This document shows, piece by piece, positions 43,596-54,200 of a stretch of 64,000 nucleotides of DNA. The stretch spans positions 1,860,001 to 1,924,000 of the forward strand of contig OY723289.1 of assembly GCA_963210315.1 (NCBI GenBank), given 5' to 3'. The translations under genes and the position numbers were made by a program. The DNA is from Rhynchopus euleeides. Taxonomy: Eukaryota; Euglenozoa; Diplonemea; Diplonemida; Diplonemidae. Below the pieces are notes generated by a model, which saw only the letters and a list, made by a program, of their open reading frames with translations, was not told the DNA's origin and made no database searches. Within the stretch, counting starts at the first letter, position 1, and each line of letters opens with the position of its first letter.

Positions 43596-43693
43596 AAGTA
43601 CGGTAAAATCGACGAGGTGGGGTGAGACGGCCACGAGGGGCCGAAGGCCCCGAGTGGCCGTCGAACCCCAACCGAGTCGATTTTACCGTACTT
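43596..43693. repeat. Foldback hairpin with GCCGAAGGC apex
   Basis: Arms AAGTACGGTAAAATCGAC and GTCGATTTTACCGTACTT are exact complements. The apical part GGCCACGAGGGGCC-GAA-GGCCCCGAGTGGCC has the same CACGAG..GCCGAAGGC..GAGTG signature as 363-489. Confidence 0.7.
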
Positions 43694-44332
43694 TTCAAGG
43701 TGATGACATGTTTTTCTTGCACAATACGCAACTTTTGAACGCCAAAACCGCCTTTTGGTCGTTTTTTCTCTTCACGCCGTGAGAAAAAACCGTAAAATCG
43801 CTTTATTACCGTGAAAACGAAAAACTGTGCCCCATTTTTGAGGTTGCTCATGTGAGTATGTCTGAGACCACCAATATACAGAGGTTCCAGGCTGTACCAC
43901 GTCCTGACTGAGATCGACTCCACAGGGGATGTCGTCCAGAGCGCCAAGTCTGGGGTATTCCGCCCTCAAGAACGGCGAGTCACACCTCATCTCGTTCTGA
44001 TTTGCCCTCGACAGCTTCGTCTTCCTGGGGATCCCTGGTTCTGCTGGTTGACCTGTGGTTCACCGTGAAGAACCATTACCTGCTGTGCGACACGGTATGC
44101 AGCATACACTTCTATCTGCTTGCGGTGATCGTACTTCTCACGCCGCGGGGTGCTGCGCTTCTGGCTCTGGGCAGAGGTCGGGGGGAGCTGGATAGCGTGG
44201 CCGATGAACCCACCGCACCAACCCACCCCGCAGCCGACCTGGTGACCTGCAGACCCGCTCAGGCCTGATTTGTGCATTCACAAAATCAGCCGCAGGTCCC
44301 TTCCAGAAAATCACTGTACGGACTTTTTTTTC

Positions 44333-44425
44333 ACGCCAAAAAAAGCGTGAAAAAAAAAGAAAAAAAGCGTGAGAAAAAAGAAAAAGGCGTGAGAAAAAAG
44401 TAAAAAGCGTGAGAAAAAAGTGATT
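44333..44425. repeat. A-rich tandem repeat, ~18-bp GCGTGAGAAAAAAG units
   Basis: About five imperfect units of GCGTGA plus A-rich spacer in tandem. Flanked by further A/T homopolymer sequence to 44550. Non-coding. Confidence 0.7.
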
Positions 44426-44667
44426 ACCGTAACCGGGCGTGCGTGAAAAAAAGTTGCGTGGCGTCCAAGAAAAAAAGTTCCCACTTTTTTCTTCCCATAT
44501 TTTTGGTGGGGGTTTTTTTGAGGGTTTTTAGGATTTTTTTTTGGGGGGGGATATGCCTGGCCTTTTTTGGGCACGCTCCGCACCCCCGCTGACGCGGGTG
44601 CTGTGCTGAGTGCCGTCCTGCAGCTGCTCGCGACCACGGTGCTCGTGGCCGCGGGTGGCTGTTTGGG

Positions 44668-44729
44668 CACTTCCGAGTTATTGTACAGCCTCTGTGAATA
44701 ATCGGAGGCTGTGCAAGAACTCGGAAGTG
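44668..44729. repeat. Long imperfect hairpin
   Basis: CACTTCCGAGTT..ACAGCCTC pairs with GAGGCTGT..AACTCGGAAGTG around a 12-nt loop, about 25 bp of stem with few mismatches. A foldback or the paired ends of a small element. Confidence 0.6.
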
Positions 44730-44813
44730 ACGACGAAGACGAGGCCACGGGCGACCTCCCACGGGATGGCATCGCCCAGAGGCTTGCTCTCGAGCTCAAA
44801 CCAACAGATGTAC

Positions 44814-45075
44814 ACTACCGTGGCCTCCGGCGGCTGGGGGGCTCCGCCCCCCAGACCCCCCCTGTGGCGTGTCTTTGCGCGACAATTTATCGTCCCCCCA
44901 TGCGACATGTGCTATCTGTCAGTTGTGTTGTACTTGAGCGTATGCGACTATGGAGCCAGGCCAACGGACGTTCGCTACCGTGGCCTCCGGCGGCTGGGGG
45001 GCTCCGCCCCCCAGACCCCCCTGTGGCTTGTGCCTGGTCTTGGAGCCAAGTCCTTGCGCATACGGGGCTGTGGCA
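44814..45075 (+). repeat. Family A repeat fragment, two hairpin modules
   Basis: Modules at 44814-44866 and 44974-45026, followed by CCAAGTCCTTGCGC, which also follows the last module at 8450 and 14627. Confidence 0.75.
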
Positions 45076-46299
45076 TATCGGTTCCAGCACCCTCGCGGGA
45101 GGCTCCCATATCAGGCGAGATCCTGTAAAACAAAACACAAAAAAAGAGACCCCCAGCCCAGCTGTGAATTGGTTGTGTGCAAATGCAGCAAAAGAACGTG
45201 TTTTCGCGCTGAAATACCATGTTCTGGGCTCAAAAAAGGGACCAGCGCCGAAGGAAAAAAGTGGGAAAAAAGTTGGGTGTAAACTCTCGTTTTTGACGAT
45301 TTTTGGCCATATTTAGGCACAGGCCTGTTTCAGTGACTTCTTTGCCCCGCCTTCCCGCTTTCCTTCTTTTTGTTGCCGGTTTGATTCGGCGAGGTGTGGT
45401 TGGGGGGACGGGGGAGTTCCTTCGGTAAATAACTGCGTGCGGTGCAAATCCGAAATGCCCCACTGTCCCCTCGACACCCCCCTCCCACACACCCGCTTGC
45501 GCTGTGGTCAAGTTTTCTGAAAAGGATTTGCACTGGGCACAGATGTGCCCCCCTTTTATTTCGTTACGCCGTCCCCCCCTCTCGTATGGATTTCACACAA
45601 GGCAGGTATTTTACACCTGCCCGAGATTATCTCTTTCTCTCTCTCCCCCCTTCCCCTCCCAACTGGGTCGACGAGTTCACAGATCGCTTGCGCTTATGTC
45701 TTTGCCACGCCTTCAGAAAAGCCTGTCGCACCCTGCTTTGTAATTGCATGTGTAGCCATCTCTCGATTTCTCTGCCTCTTTCTCTTTCTTTCGTCCTCCC
45801 CACTCCCCTCCGCACTTGCTGAGTGCTAAGGTCGTTCAACACGGAACCGTTGCTTTTGTTGTTTGGGCGGGGGTGGTCGGCCCCTGCCCACCTCCCTCAG
45901 CCCCCCACTTTTCTCTGTCATGACCCCCAACCACCCCCCGACCCCTGCCTGGGGTATGGGGGTACCATTGTAATAGCTCTTTCTCTTGGTTGGTGTGGGG
46001 GGAGGGGCGGGGCTCTTGTTCCAGTCCCGGTTTTTCATACAGGTTTCATACGTCGACTACATACATAGGGCGTTATTGCGTTATCGTTATTGTTATAACG
46101 CGTTATTCGCGTTATTTTTTTGACGTAGAAACGGGCAGCATCTAATTCTGTGTCAGACCAGAAAATCCGACCCCTACCCCTCGGGGATGAATTTCTAGCA
46201 CGTAATCACGTACTTGGGGGCTAACCTGTGGGCCGCAAAATTATTTTTGAATTTTGAATTCCAATAACGCGTTATCGAAATGTTATTTTGAGATTTCTG

Positions 46300-46800
46300 C
46301 GCGTTACCGGATGAGTTCGGGCAACAAAGTCGCGTTATCGGGTGAAGAAAAACCCAGAAAATCCCCTGGGATTTTTTCCCCCCATAATAACGCACGGAGA
46401 TAGCGATTTTTGAGCATTTTTTGAGAAAAATCGTCTTTTTTGGCCTTCCCAAGGGAATTTAGGTGGAAACACCCCCTTTTTTCGTGGATTCGTGCGTTAT
46501 CAGCCCTTTTTCGGGCGACAAAGTAGTGGGAAGTGGTGAAGAACACCCTATATGGCCCCTGGGGAATTTTTGCGGGCATAATAACGCACCGACATGGCGA
46601 TTTTCGAGCAATAACTCGAAATATCGTCGTATTTGGGCCTTCCCAAGGCAAATTACCCTCTTTTTGGGCAACAAATGAGGACTATCTGCAAATTAACCCT
46701 ATTTTCGGGGTATTTTTTTTGGGAGAGAGAGAGGGGGCCGGTGCACGGGGTTATTTTCGGGCAGCAACGGAGGAGTATATGGTAAGAACACCCCCAACGC
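46300..46800. repeat. Degenerate tandem repeat (about 150-195-bp units) after CGTTAT-rich DNA
   Basis: GGGCAACAAAG.. restarts at about 46318, 46514, 46668 and 46757. Units share CCTGGG..TTTT, ATAATAACGCAC, GCGATTTT.GAGCA and GGCCTTCCCAAGG. The preceding 46065-46130 is built of CGTTAT/ATAACG motifs. Satellite-like, non-coding. Confidence 0.55.
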
Positions 46801-47247
46801 ACTGACATAGATTTGATGCCTTCCAGGGCATATGCGAGCGAGCGATCAGCCTCTTTCTTTCTCTGCCAATGCCATCTACGAGTTTCCAAAGAGAGTCTGG
46901 GTTTATTTGCGCGTGACTGACCCCTGCGAAGGCGTTGCCGTGTACGGATGGCTTTTCAGAGTAACCTGGACGCGCGGGACGCTCGTTCGTGCTTTTTTTT
47001 TGGGGGGGGGGGGGATGACACAGGGACTTGTCAGTTGACAAAATATCGGCTGTTGTTTGTGCGCCAAAACCTGAAAACGGCAAAAAAAAACAAGAACTGC
47101 AAACCTGCTGCTCATATTCCAGAGCTTGACAGCCTGACCAGTGTAGTTTGTTGGACGACAAGAGAGGGATGGGCACAGAAGTACCCCTTCCAGGTCAGAG
47201 AGTCACCTGGGTAGTTAAGTGTAATTGCGTGGAGGGAAGCGGGGTTT

Positions 47248-47450
47248 CAACACACGACGCGGTCTTCACCTCCCGGCGGGTACCCGGCCGGGTACCCGGG
47301 TTCCCGCCTCCGGGTACCCGGCCGGGTGGTCCGCCGGGTACCCGGGGGTACCCCCCGGATACCACCGGATACCGGGATCCGGGTACCCGGATCCCGGTAT
47401 CCGGCCGGGTACCCGGGCGTTAAAACGGGTCCCGGAATTTCCGGAAAATG
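47248..47450. repeat. GGGTACCCGG palindrome array, left copy
   Basis: Many short units around the palindrome GGGTACCC with CCGG spacers. It begins with CACGACGCGGTCTTCACCT, which recurs in inverted orientation (with one base changed) at the outer edge of the array at 49091-49245. Confidence 0.7.
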
Positions 47451-49090
47451 GCTGTTTTTTGGCCTTGGCGAAATTTCGCCCAAACTATTGACCCAAACTT
47501 GTCTGGGCCCATAATCGGGTCCTGGTGGTCTGGAACTGTCCATTTTCGAAGGCAGTCGTGAGAAAATCGCGACGTTTCGCCCCGAATTCTCACTCATGTG
47601 ACCCCAAAAATCAAGCAAATGAGGTTTGCTCCGGCTTACACAACTCCAAATCCGAGTTGTGGAAGCCGGACCTTGTTGTGGGAGAAAATCGGCCAAGTGA
47701 GGAGGTTTCTTGTGCGAAATTCGAGCAATAAAGCTCAAGTAATCAAATGCCATGACCCCAACCACAACCCCACCCCCTGCCCTCTGCCCCCCACCCCTGT
47801 GCAGGTCATGTGCCCCATCCCATCCCGTGTTGCCTTGTTGCAGATTTTCAAATCGGGAAATTTCAGGTGACCCGATGATAGGGATGTACCCCGAGGGTCT
47901 ACCTGCAGGGATCCACTTTTTGCTATGCCTGCATTGCTGCTGTTTGCGCTTCTCGCCTCCACACACCACCCTGGGGGGAGGGACAGAGGGCGGAGGGGGC
48001 TACACACTTACACAACCGATTCGGTCAAACAATGCCACGTCATCCCCATTGGGGTCCTGGACCGCGGCGTCTCTCCCAGCGAATTGGTGTCGTCATCAGG
48101 CAGGCTAAGTAGTTGTCTACACAGGACATTGGTTTTAAGGGGGGTCTGAGTTCTGCGGAACTGGCTTCAAGGGACGCCCCCTCGTAATGACTGGGTGGAT
48201 GGAGCCAAGTAATACCAGGTGGTCGGACACCGGAACTCTCGGCATTTATTAGTCGCGGGAACTGTGTCCGTGTGGTAGGTGACCCCTTCCGATTCCACTG
48301 ATTCCACTCTTGAACATGTAGTGTTGAAAGATACTTGGTGTTCTGATGTTTTACAGGGTACTTGACAAAGGAAAGAGGGTGGTCAGTCTTGTGATCCACC
48401 CTGAATCCTTCCTGTGAGCAGCAGATCCACAACACCTCGACTTCTTTCAGCGGCTGTATTGATATTGCCTGACACAGCAAACATGATTCAATTGGAGGAA
48501 CAAGCCTCGTACACCAGCGGCCCAAAAGGTGGATTTCATGTATGGTTTTAGGATTTCCCTTACTACTGATGGTGTAGAGACTACAAAGCCTGACCTGATG
48601 ACGCCGCCATGAACCTGGGAGACACGCCGCGTGAGAAGGGACCTCGGTGCGGGGTGGCGTGAAGATCCTGCCTGAGTGCCCTCGTCGGGACCCGCGGTAA
48701 ACCGTGGCGTTCCCCCCGAGGCAAGTCCAGGACGAAGGTTGCAGATAACCGCTGCACCTCTTCGTCCGAAAGGAGCTCACAGGATAGGGGAACTGCCCAC
48801 ACCCCACTCACGACAGCGTATCCGAAAGGTGCACTGCGCGTGTGGTGGCGGTGTCGGGTCCAGACCCACCTCGTTCCCCCATGCCCGTCAGTTGTTGCCC
48901 CTCCAGGGGTGGCTGCTGTCTGGCATGGGGGGCGCCCTCCCTGCCTTGCAAGGGAAAATGTAGAACGGCATGCTGCCCGTTTCTTCATTTTTTCACCTTG
49001 CCTGGCAGGGGGGGGCCCACCCTCACGGGGGGAAAAAGAGGAACGGCATGCTGCCCGTTCACTCTTTTTTCCTCCCGTCGTGGGTGGGCG
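47451..49090. other. Segment between two inverted palindrome arrays, no gene assigned
   Basis: A long minus-strand open frame (48040-48807, 255 codons) has no recognisable domain and may be chance or a decayed element gene. Around 48960-49076 a unit with AACGGCATGCTGCCCGTT occurs twice. The two arrays in opposite orientation suggest that the whole 47.2-49.2 kb stretch could be one element with inverted ends. Confidence 0.35.
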
Positions 49091-49245
49091 GCTACCCGGG
49101 TACCCGGGGTATCCGGCCGGGTACCCGGCTGGGTATCCGGCCCGGGTACCCGGGTATCCGCCGGGTACCCCCCGGGTACCCGGGCCGGTAACCGGGACCT
49201 CCCGGGTACCCGGAAAGGTGGAGACCGCGTCGTGCAGATGAGCCC
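49091..49245. repeat. GGGTACCCGG palindrome array, right copy (inverted)
   Basis: Same motif set as 47248-47450 on the opposite strand, ending in AGGTGGAGACCGCGTCGTG. A 20-bp C-run follows at about 49243-49262, close to the presumed 5' end of the LINE. Confidence 0.7.
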
Positions 49246-49455
49246 CCCCCCCCCCCCCCCCTCCCCCGAGTCTCGAGGCTCCTGGTATCAGTGAGGGAAT
49301 ATTTCTCATCTGGGTTTCTGGGAGATACGCACAACCCTCCACCGAGACACCCAACAGGAAACGCGCAAAAAAAGCAACGAGTTCCATGAACATGGCGAGG
49401 GGAAAACTACCCTCAATCTCCACCAGGGGAACACAACTGACACATCACACACACA

Positions 49456-51210
49456 ATGTCCCACGCTGCCTCTGTCCCCCTGCACCCCTCCTCGACGGGG
49501 TTCCCTGGGGAGGCGTCGGCTAAGCCGGCGCCGAGCGAAGCTGCAGGGAAGAGGCACAAGTGGGTGCTGAGGGAAAAGGAGTGGAGTGCCGACGTCAGGC
49601 ACTCAACCGACGAGCTGGCCGCCAAGGGCGGCGTAATGCTGTGCGCCAAAGGCGACGCACAGCGCCTGATCGCGAGGTGCAGGGAGCACCCGCCGCCGGG
49701 ACCGGCGGCAATCCTGACCGTCGAGGCGACGGAGGGGGGGAAGGGGCGCAGCCGCGTCCTCTCCCTCCTGGTCGAGCGCGACGGCGAGACCCGGGGGCTG
49801 CGGCGGCACCTGCTGCAGCTCCACAGTGACCCCGTACACTACGGGGCCAGCAGCAGCCCGGGCCTGAAAGCCCCCAAGGGCAGCCGGGAGTGGGTGGTGA
49901 TGGAAGCACCGCCAGCCACCCCCCTCACACACACACACATCCGCACCTGGCTGCGGGCCCACGGCGCGGAGCCGGACGCGGTCATCGCGATGACCGGCAC
50001 CACCTGGGCCCGCCGCTTCAAGGTGGGTGTGGACAGTCGACAGGTCAAGGACCTGCTGCGTGCGAGCGGCGAGAGCGACATCTTCTGCCGCCCCCACTTC
50101 CACACCACCACACACCCCGACACAGTAGTCGTGCGCCTGCCGCCCGACACCACCATCCAGCAGGCACAGGAGAAGGCGAGCCGGCTGAGCGGAAGGGTCG
50201 TCCTTGTCAAGGGCGGCCTCGGCATCGCAGTGCCGAACACCGCCGGGCACCACGCCACGGCAGCAGTCGTCGGCGACGAAGCTGCAACCCCCCTGCAGGG
50301 GAAATATGTGCTGGAGGGGCTGCCCCCGGAGTACACCGCCCGCTGCACCCGGGACCTGCTGGAGGAGATGGGCTGGCAGGCGCGCATCCTGGCGTCAACC
50401 AGGGTGCCGAACGGGCGGGCAGTCCTGCTGCGCGCCCCCACCACCCCCCAGAAACTCGGCGCGTACTGCGTCGACAACAACACCTACCTGGTGTTGCGGC
50501 GGTACCGCGAACCCGAGGACTTGGGGCTCTTCCCCCGCCGGCGGAGGCCAAAGCGCACCAAGCCCCCACCGGAGCCGACCCCACCACCCGCAGCACCGGA
50601 GCAGCCGAAGGGAGGAGTGCCGGGGAGTGAGCTGGCGAGTAAGAAGACAAAGAAGAAGACGAAGAAGAAGGGGGCCACGACCGACGCTGAGATGAAGGAC
50701 AGCGGCCCCCCCCACGCCACCACCACTACCACCGACCCCGCCGCCGCCGCCGCAGCAGCAGCCGCCGCCGCCGCCGCCGCCACCAACCTCGCCAGGGTGC
50801 AAGCCCTCCTCGAGCAGGCGGAACAGCGTGCTGCCGAGGCAGAGCGGCGGGCAGCCGCTGCAGAGGAGCGGGCCGCGAACCAGGAGAGACAGTTCGCGGC
50901 CGCCCTGCAGGCAATGCAGGCCCGCCTGCAGCACCTGGAGGCGGCAGCACATCCGCAGTCAAAACCGAAGAAGACCACCAAGCCGGGCACCAGCTCCCCC
51001 TCCCGAAAGACCGAGCCGGCCGCCACCACCCCAAACCGGGGGACCAAGGGCTCACCCCCGAAGTCCGCCTCCCCGGCCAGAACCCACACGGGGCTAACCC
51101 CCAAGAAGAAGAGCCGGGCACTCTCTCCGTCCCGGACCGCAACCCTGCGCACAAAGCACCCGAAGGAGCGGTTGCACAAACATCAGTGCGAAGAGGTCCT
51201 CTTCAACTGA
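49456..51210 (+). CDS. LINE ORF1 protein
   Basis: 584 residues from ATG 49456. A region at about 280-345 (KYVLEGLPPEYTARCTRDLL followed by GRAVLLRAP) has the look of an RRM-like fold. It is followed by a basic nuclear-localisation-like stretch (RRRRPKRTKPPP; KKTKKKTKKKG), a poly-Ala run, a coiled coil of EQAEQRAAEAERRAAAAEE type (about 450-500), and a basic Ser/Pro tail. This is the usual make-up of an ORF1 RNA-binding, self-associating chaperone. The frame stops at TGA 51208-51210 and continues directly into ORF2. Confidence 0.75.
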   Translation: MSHAASVPLHPSSTGFPGEASAKPAPSEAAGKRHKWVLREKEWSADVRHSTDELAAKGGVMLCAKGDAQRLIARCREHPPPGPAAILTVEATEGGKGRSRVLSLLVERDGETRGLRRHLLQLHSDPVHYGASSSPGLKAPKGSREWVVMEAPPATPLTHTHIRTWLRAHGAEPDAVIAMTGTTWARRFKVGVDSRQVKDLLRASGESDIFCRPHFHTTTHPDTVVVRLPPDTTIQQAQEKASRLSGRVVLVKGGLGIAVPNTAGHHATAAVVGDEAATPLQGKYVLEGLPPEYTARCTRDLLEEMGWQARILASTRVPNGRAVLLRAPTTPQKLGAYCVDNNTYLVLRRYREPEDLGLFPRRRRPKRTKPPPEPTPPPAAPEQPKGGVPGSELASKKTKKKTKKKGATTDAEMKDSGPPHATTTTTDPAAAAAAAAAAAAAATNLARVQALLEQAEQRAAEAERRAAAAEERAANQERQFAAALQAMQARLQHLEAAAHPQSKPKKTTKPGTSSPSRKTEPAATTPNRGTKGSPPKSASPARTHTGLTPKKKSRALSPSRTATLRTKHPKERLHKHQCEEVLFN

Positions 51211-54200
51211 CGGGGAGGCCCGCCATCTCCAGGCCTGCAGCGCCACATCTACGAGACCGGGCGTGACCTCCTCCTCAGGGCGGGTGACATCGAGCAGAAC
51301 CCTGGCCCGGCGCAGCACCTCAAGTGCCTGACCTGGAACTGCAACGGACTCACCGAGGCAAAAAGGGCGGAGCTCCAGCACCACCTCGCAACCCAGCGGT
51401 ATGACGTAGTGCATCTGCAGGAACTCCGAGCAGCACAGGGGGGGGACCCCAAGTTCCCGGGCTACTCCGTCTTTCTCCGACGCCGCACCCAGAAGCGCTG
51501 TAAGGGGACGCTCACCTCCGGAGGCGGGATCGCAACCCTAGTGCGGGAGGACCTACACGCGACTCTTATTGCCACCGCACCAAACGCCAGTGTGACCGAG
51601 ACCCTCACGGTGCGCGTCACGGGGCCAGAAAGCGCTATCACCTTCACCAATGTATACCGCCCCTCGGGAGTCGGCACTAGCAACGACCCACGCCGCGACG
51701 ACTTCTCTACATCCCTGCTACCACACACGCCGGAGTCCATCATCGCCGGCGACTTCAACATCCACAACCGTGCCTGGGATAAACATGCGCGCTGCGACGA
51801 CAAGGGAACAGACCTGTACCACTGGTCCCTCCTCAACGGCATGTCGCTGTGCAACGACCCTGACCACCCCACACGCATGCGCCGCGACTCCAAGTCCTCG
51901 CCGGACATTGTCTTCGCCCACTACGAGCTGGGGGAGGTCACCTGGAATACCCTAGACCAGTGGCAGTCCGATCACTTCGCCATACAATACACCGTCCCCT
52001 TTGCACGAACGCCAGCTGCAGTCACACACCCGGCAGCTAAAGCCCGCCAACTATGGAACTGGGCAGCGGCAGACTGGCCCGCATTCACTGAGGAGCTGGA
52101 ACGGCTGTCACGCAAAGTGACGAAGTGGAATGACCCGAAGGAATCCTTCCACAAGTGGCTGGGACTGGTACGCACGGTCGCAGCCAAACACATCCCGACG
52201 AAGCGAAGCTCTCGCCCCCGCAAGCGGTGGTTCACAAGCAAGGTGAAACGTGCGATACGGGCGCGGAACGAGGAATCGCGCAGACACGCCCAGACCGCAC
52301 ACCTGTCCCAGGACGACTACGACAAGCTGGACAAGCTGACCACCGACGCCACCAACGCCGTCCTCGAAGCAAAGCGCACAACCTGGGAAACCAGGTGCCA
52401 GGCCGCGAGCACCAGCAGCGACCTCGGCGCCACCTTCCGGCTTGTGCGAGAACTCGACGGCCGCAAAATCCAACAGGCTGCCTTCCCACTTGTCGACGGA
52501 GGGGTCCCGGTGACCGACCCCAAAGCTAAGGCGGACCTCCTCTGCAGCCACTACGCCAAGATCAGCGAAGGAAGCGACCAACAGCCACAAGCAGCACACA
52601 CCCCGCAGCATGCGAATGACCAGACACCCCCCGAGCTTTCAGCTGCCGAAGACGACTTCTCCAAAGAGGAGCTGAACGCGGCTCTATCCGAACTGCAGGA
52701 GCGGAAATCCCCAGGGCCTGACGACCTCAACAACGAGCTGCTGATGCATCTGGGCCCCCAGGCACGGCAGGGACTCCTGCATGTGCTCAACCTGTCGTGG
52801 AACAGCGGCATCCTCCCCGACGCGTGGACACGAGCAGTCATCATCCCGATCCTGAAACCGGGGAAGCCAGCAACGGCAGCGTCCTCGTACCGACCAATCG
52901 CGCTCACCAGCACAGCGTGCAAGGTGCTAGAAAAAATGGTGAAGAGGCGCATGGAGCAGCTCATGCTCGACGACGCCTACCCACAGGTGGAGGGGCACTG
53001 CGCGAACCAGGCAGGGTTCCAGCGGCTGAGATCGACAACCGACCAACTAGCCTACATCACCCAAACAGCGACGGACGCCCTCTCCTCCGGAAAGGCAGCT
53101 GTCACCCTGTACTTCGACCTCGAGAAAGCCTTCGACAAGGTCAGCAAGCACGCAGTCATCAACAGTGTCAGACGGAAGGGCTTCCCCCCGAAATTCACCA
53201 GATGGCTACACAACTACCTCAGCAACCGCCGAGCCGCCGCACAGGTGCACGGGGTAAGAAGCGACTACTACGACTTCAACAACGGGGTCCCGCAGGGAAC
53301 AGTGCTCTCGCCCCTGCTCTTCAACTGCGTGATGGACGATGTATCTCGAGCCATCACCGCCTCCCCTAACATCCACCCAGCGGTGTTCGCAGATGACATC
53401 GCAGTACTCGTCGTCGGGGACAACTACACTGAAGCCCTAAGCACCGCACAGGGCGTCATATCCACACTCGCCGCCGAAATCCCACTCCACGGGCTGCAGC
53501 TCTCCCCCAGTAAGTGCTGCTACACGCTGATGGGAACGACGCCCGCAGCGTTGGGCGAGCACAGACGCATGGAGCTCCCAGACGGCACCCCCCTCCAGCA
53601 CGAATCGACAGCGAAGTACCTCGGGGTCTACATCGATGCCTGCCACACGATGACAGACCACGTCGACCACGTCGTGACCACCTGCATGCGACGCCTGAGC
53701 ATTCTGCGTATGTTGGCAGGCACTGACTGGGGCTCAAGTGGAGACACGCTGCGCCAGGCCTACCTGACATATGTCTACCCCATCCTGATGTACGCCGCCA
53801 GCGTCTACACCCCTGGCCTGTCCACGAAGAACCTCAAACGCCTGCGAGATGTCCACCGCATGGCAGCCCTGATCATCACGGGCTGTATGAAGAACACCAG
53901 CACGGCAAAGCTCCTCTGGGAATCACACCTGCGAGACCTCGACCTCGACTTCAAGGTCGCGGTGTGCACAGACCACGAACGCTTCCGCCGCGTGCCCCAC
54001 TCCCCAGGATACCGGGCGCAACTAAACACCGGGAACACGGGAGGCAGCTGGCTACATCAGGCACGGAGTCTGGTGAAATACTCGAAGGTCGACGGGCGCA
54101 CCCCCCTGCTGGCCCCCCTGCATGCAGCACACCCCATCCCCCCCTGGGAATGGAACCTGGTGCTGCCACGAGTACACATCCTGGCGACGCTGCCGGGGCT

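Larger units (their letters stand above)
40817..46049. repeat. Duplicated block, copy 1 (identical to 58768-64000)
   Basis: Every feature and open frame examined in this stretch recurs at +17951 with no difference noticed. The block includes a hAT element with its target duplication, a foldback, a tandem repeat and two family A modules, so it was copied as a unit. Outside these features (40817-41943, 45076-46049) no gene is seen. Confidence 0.9.

Noticed and set aside
48040-48807. 255-codon minus-strand frame as a gene
   Set aside because: No domain, no clear start context, flanked by repeat arrays; kept only as a note in the 47451-49090 segment.
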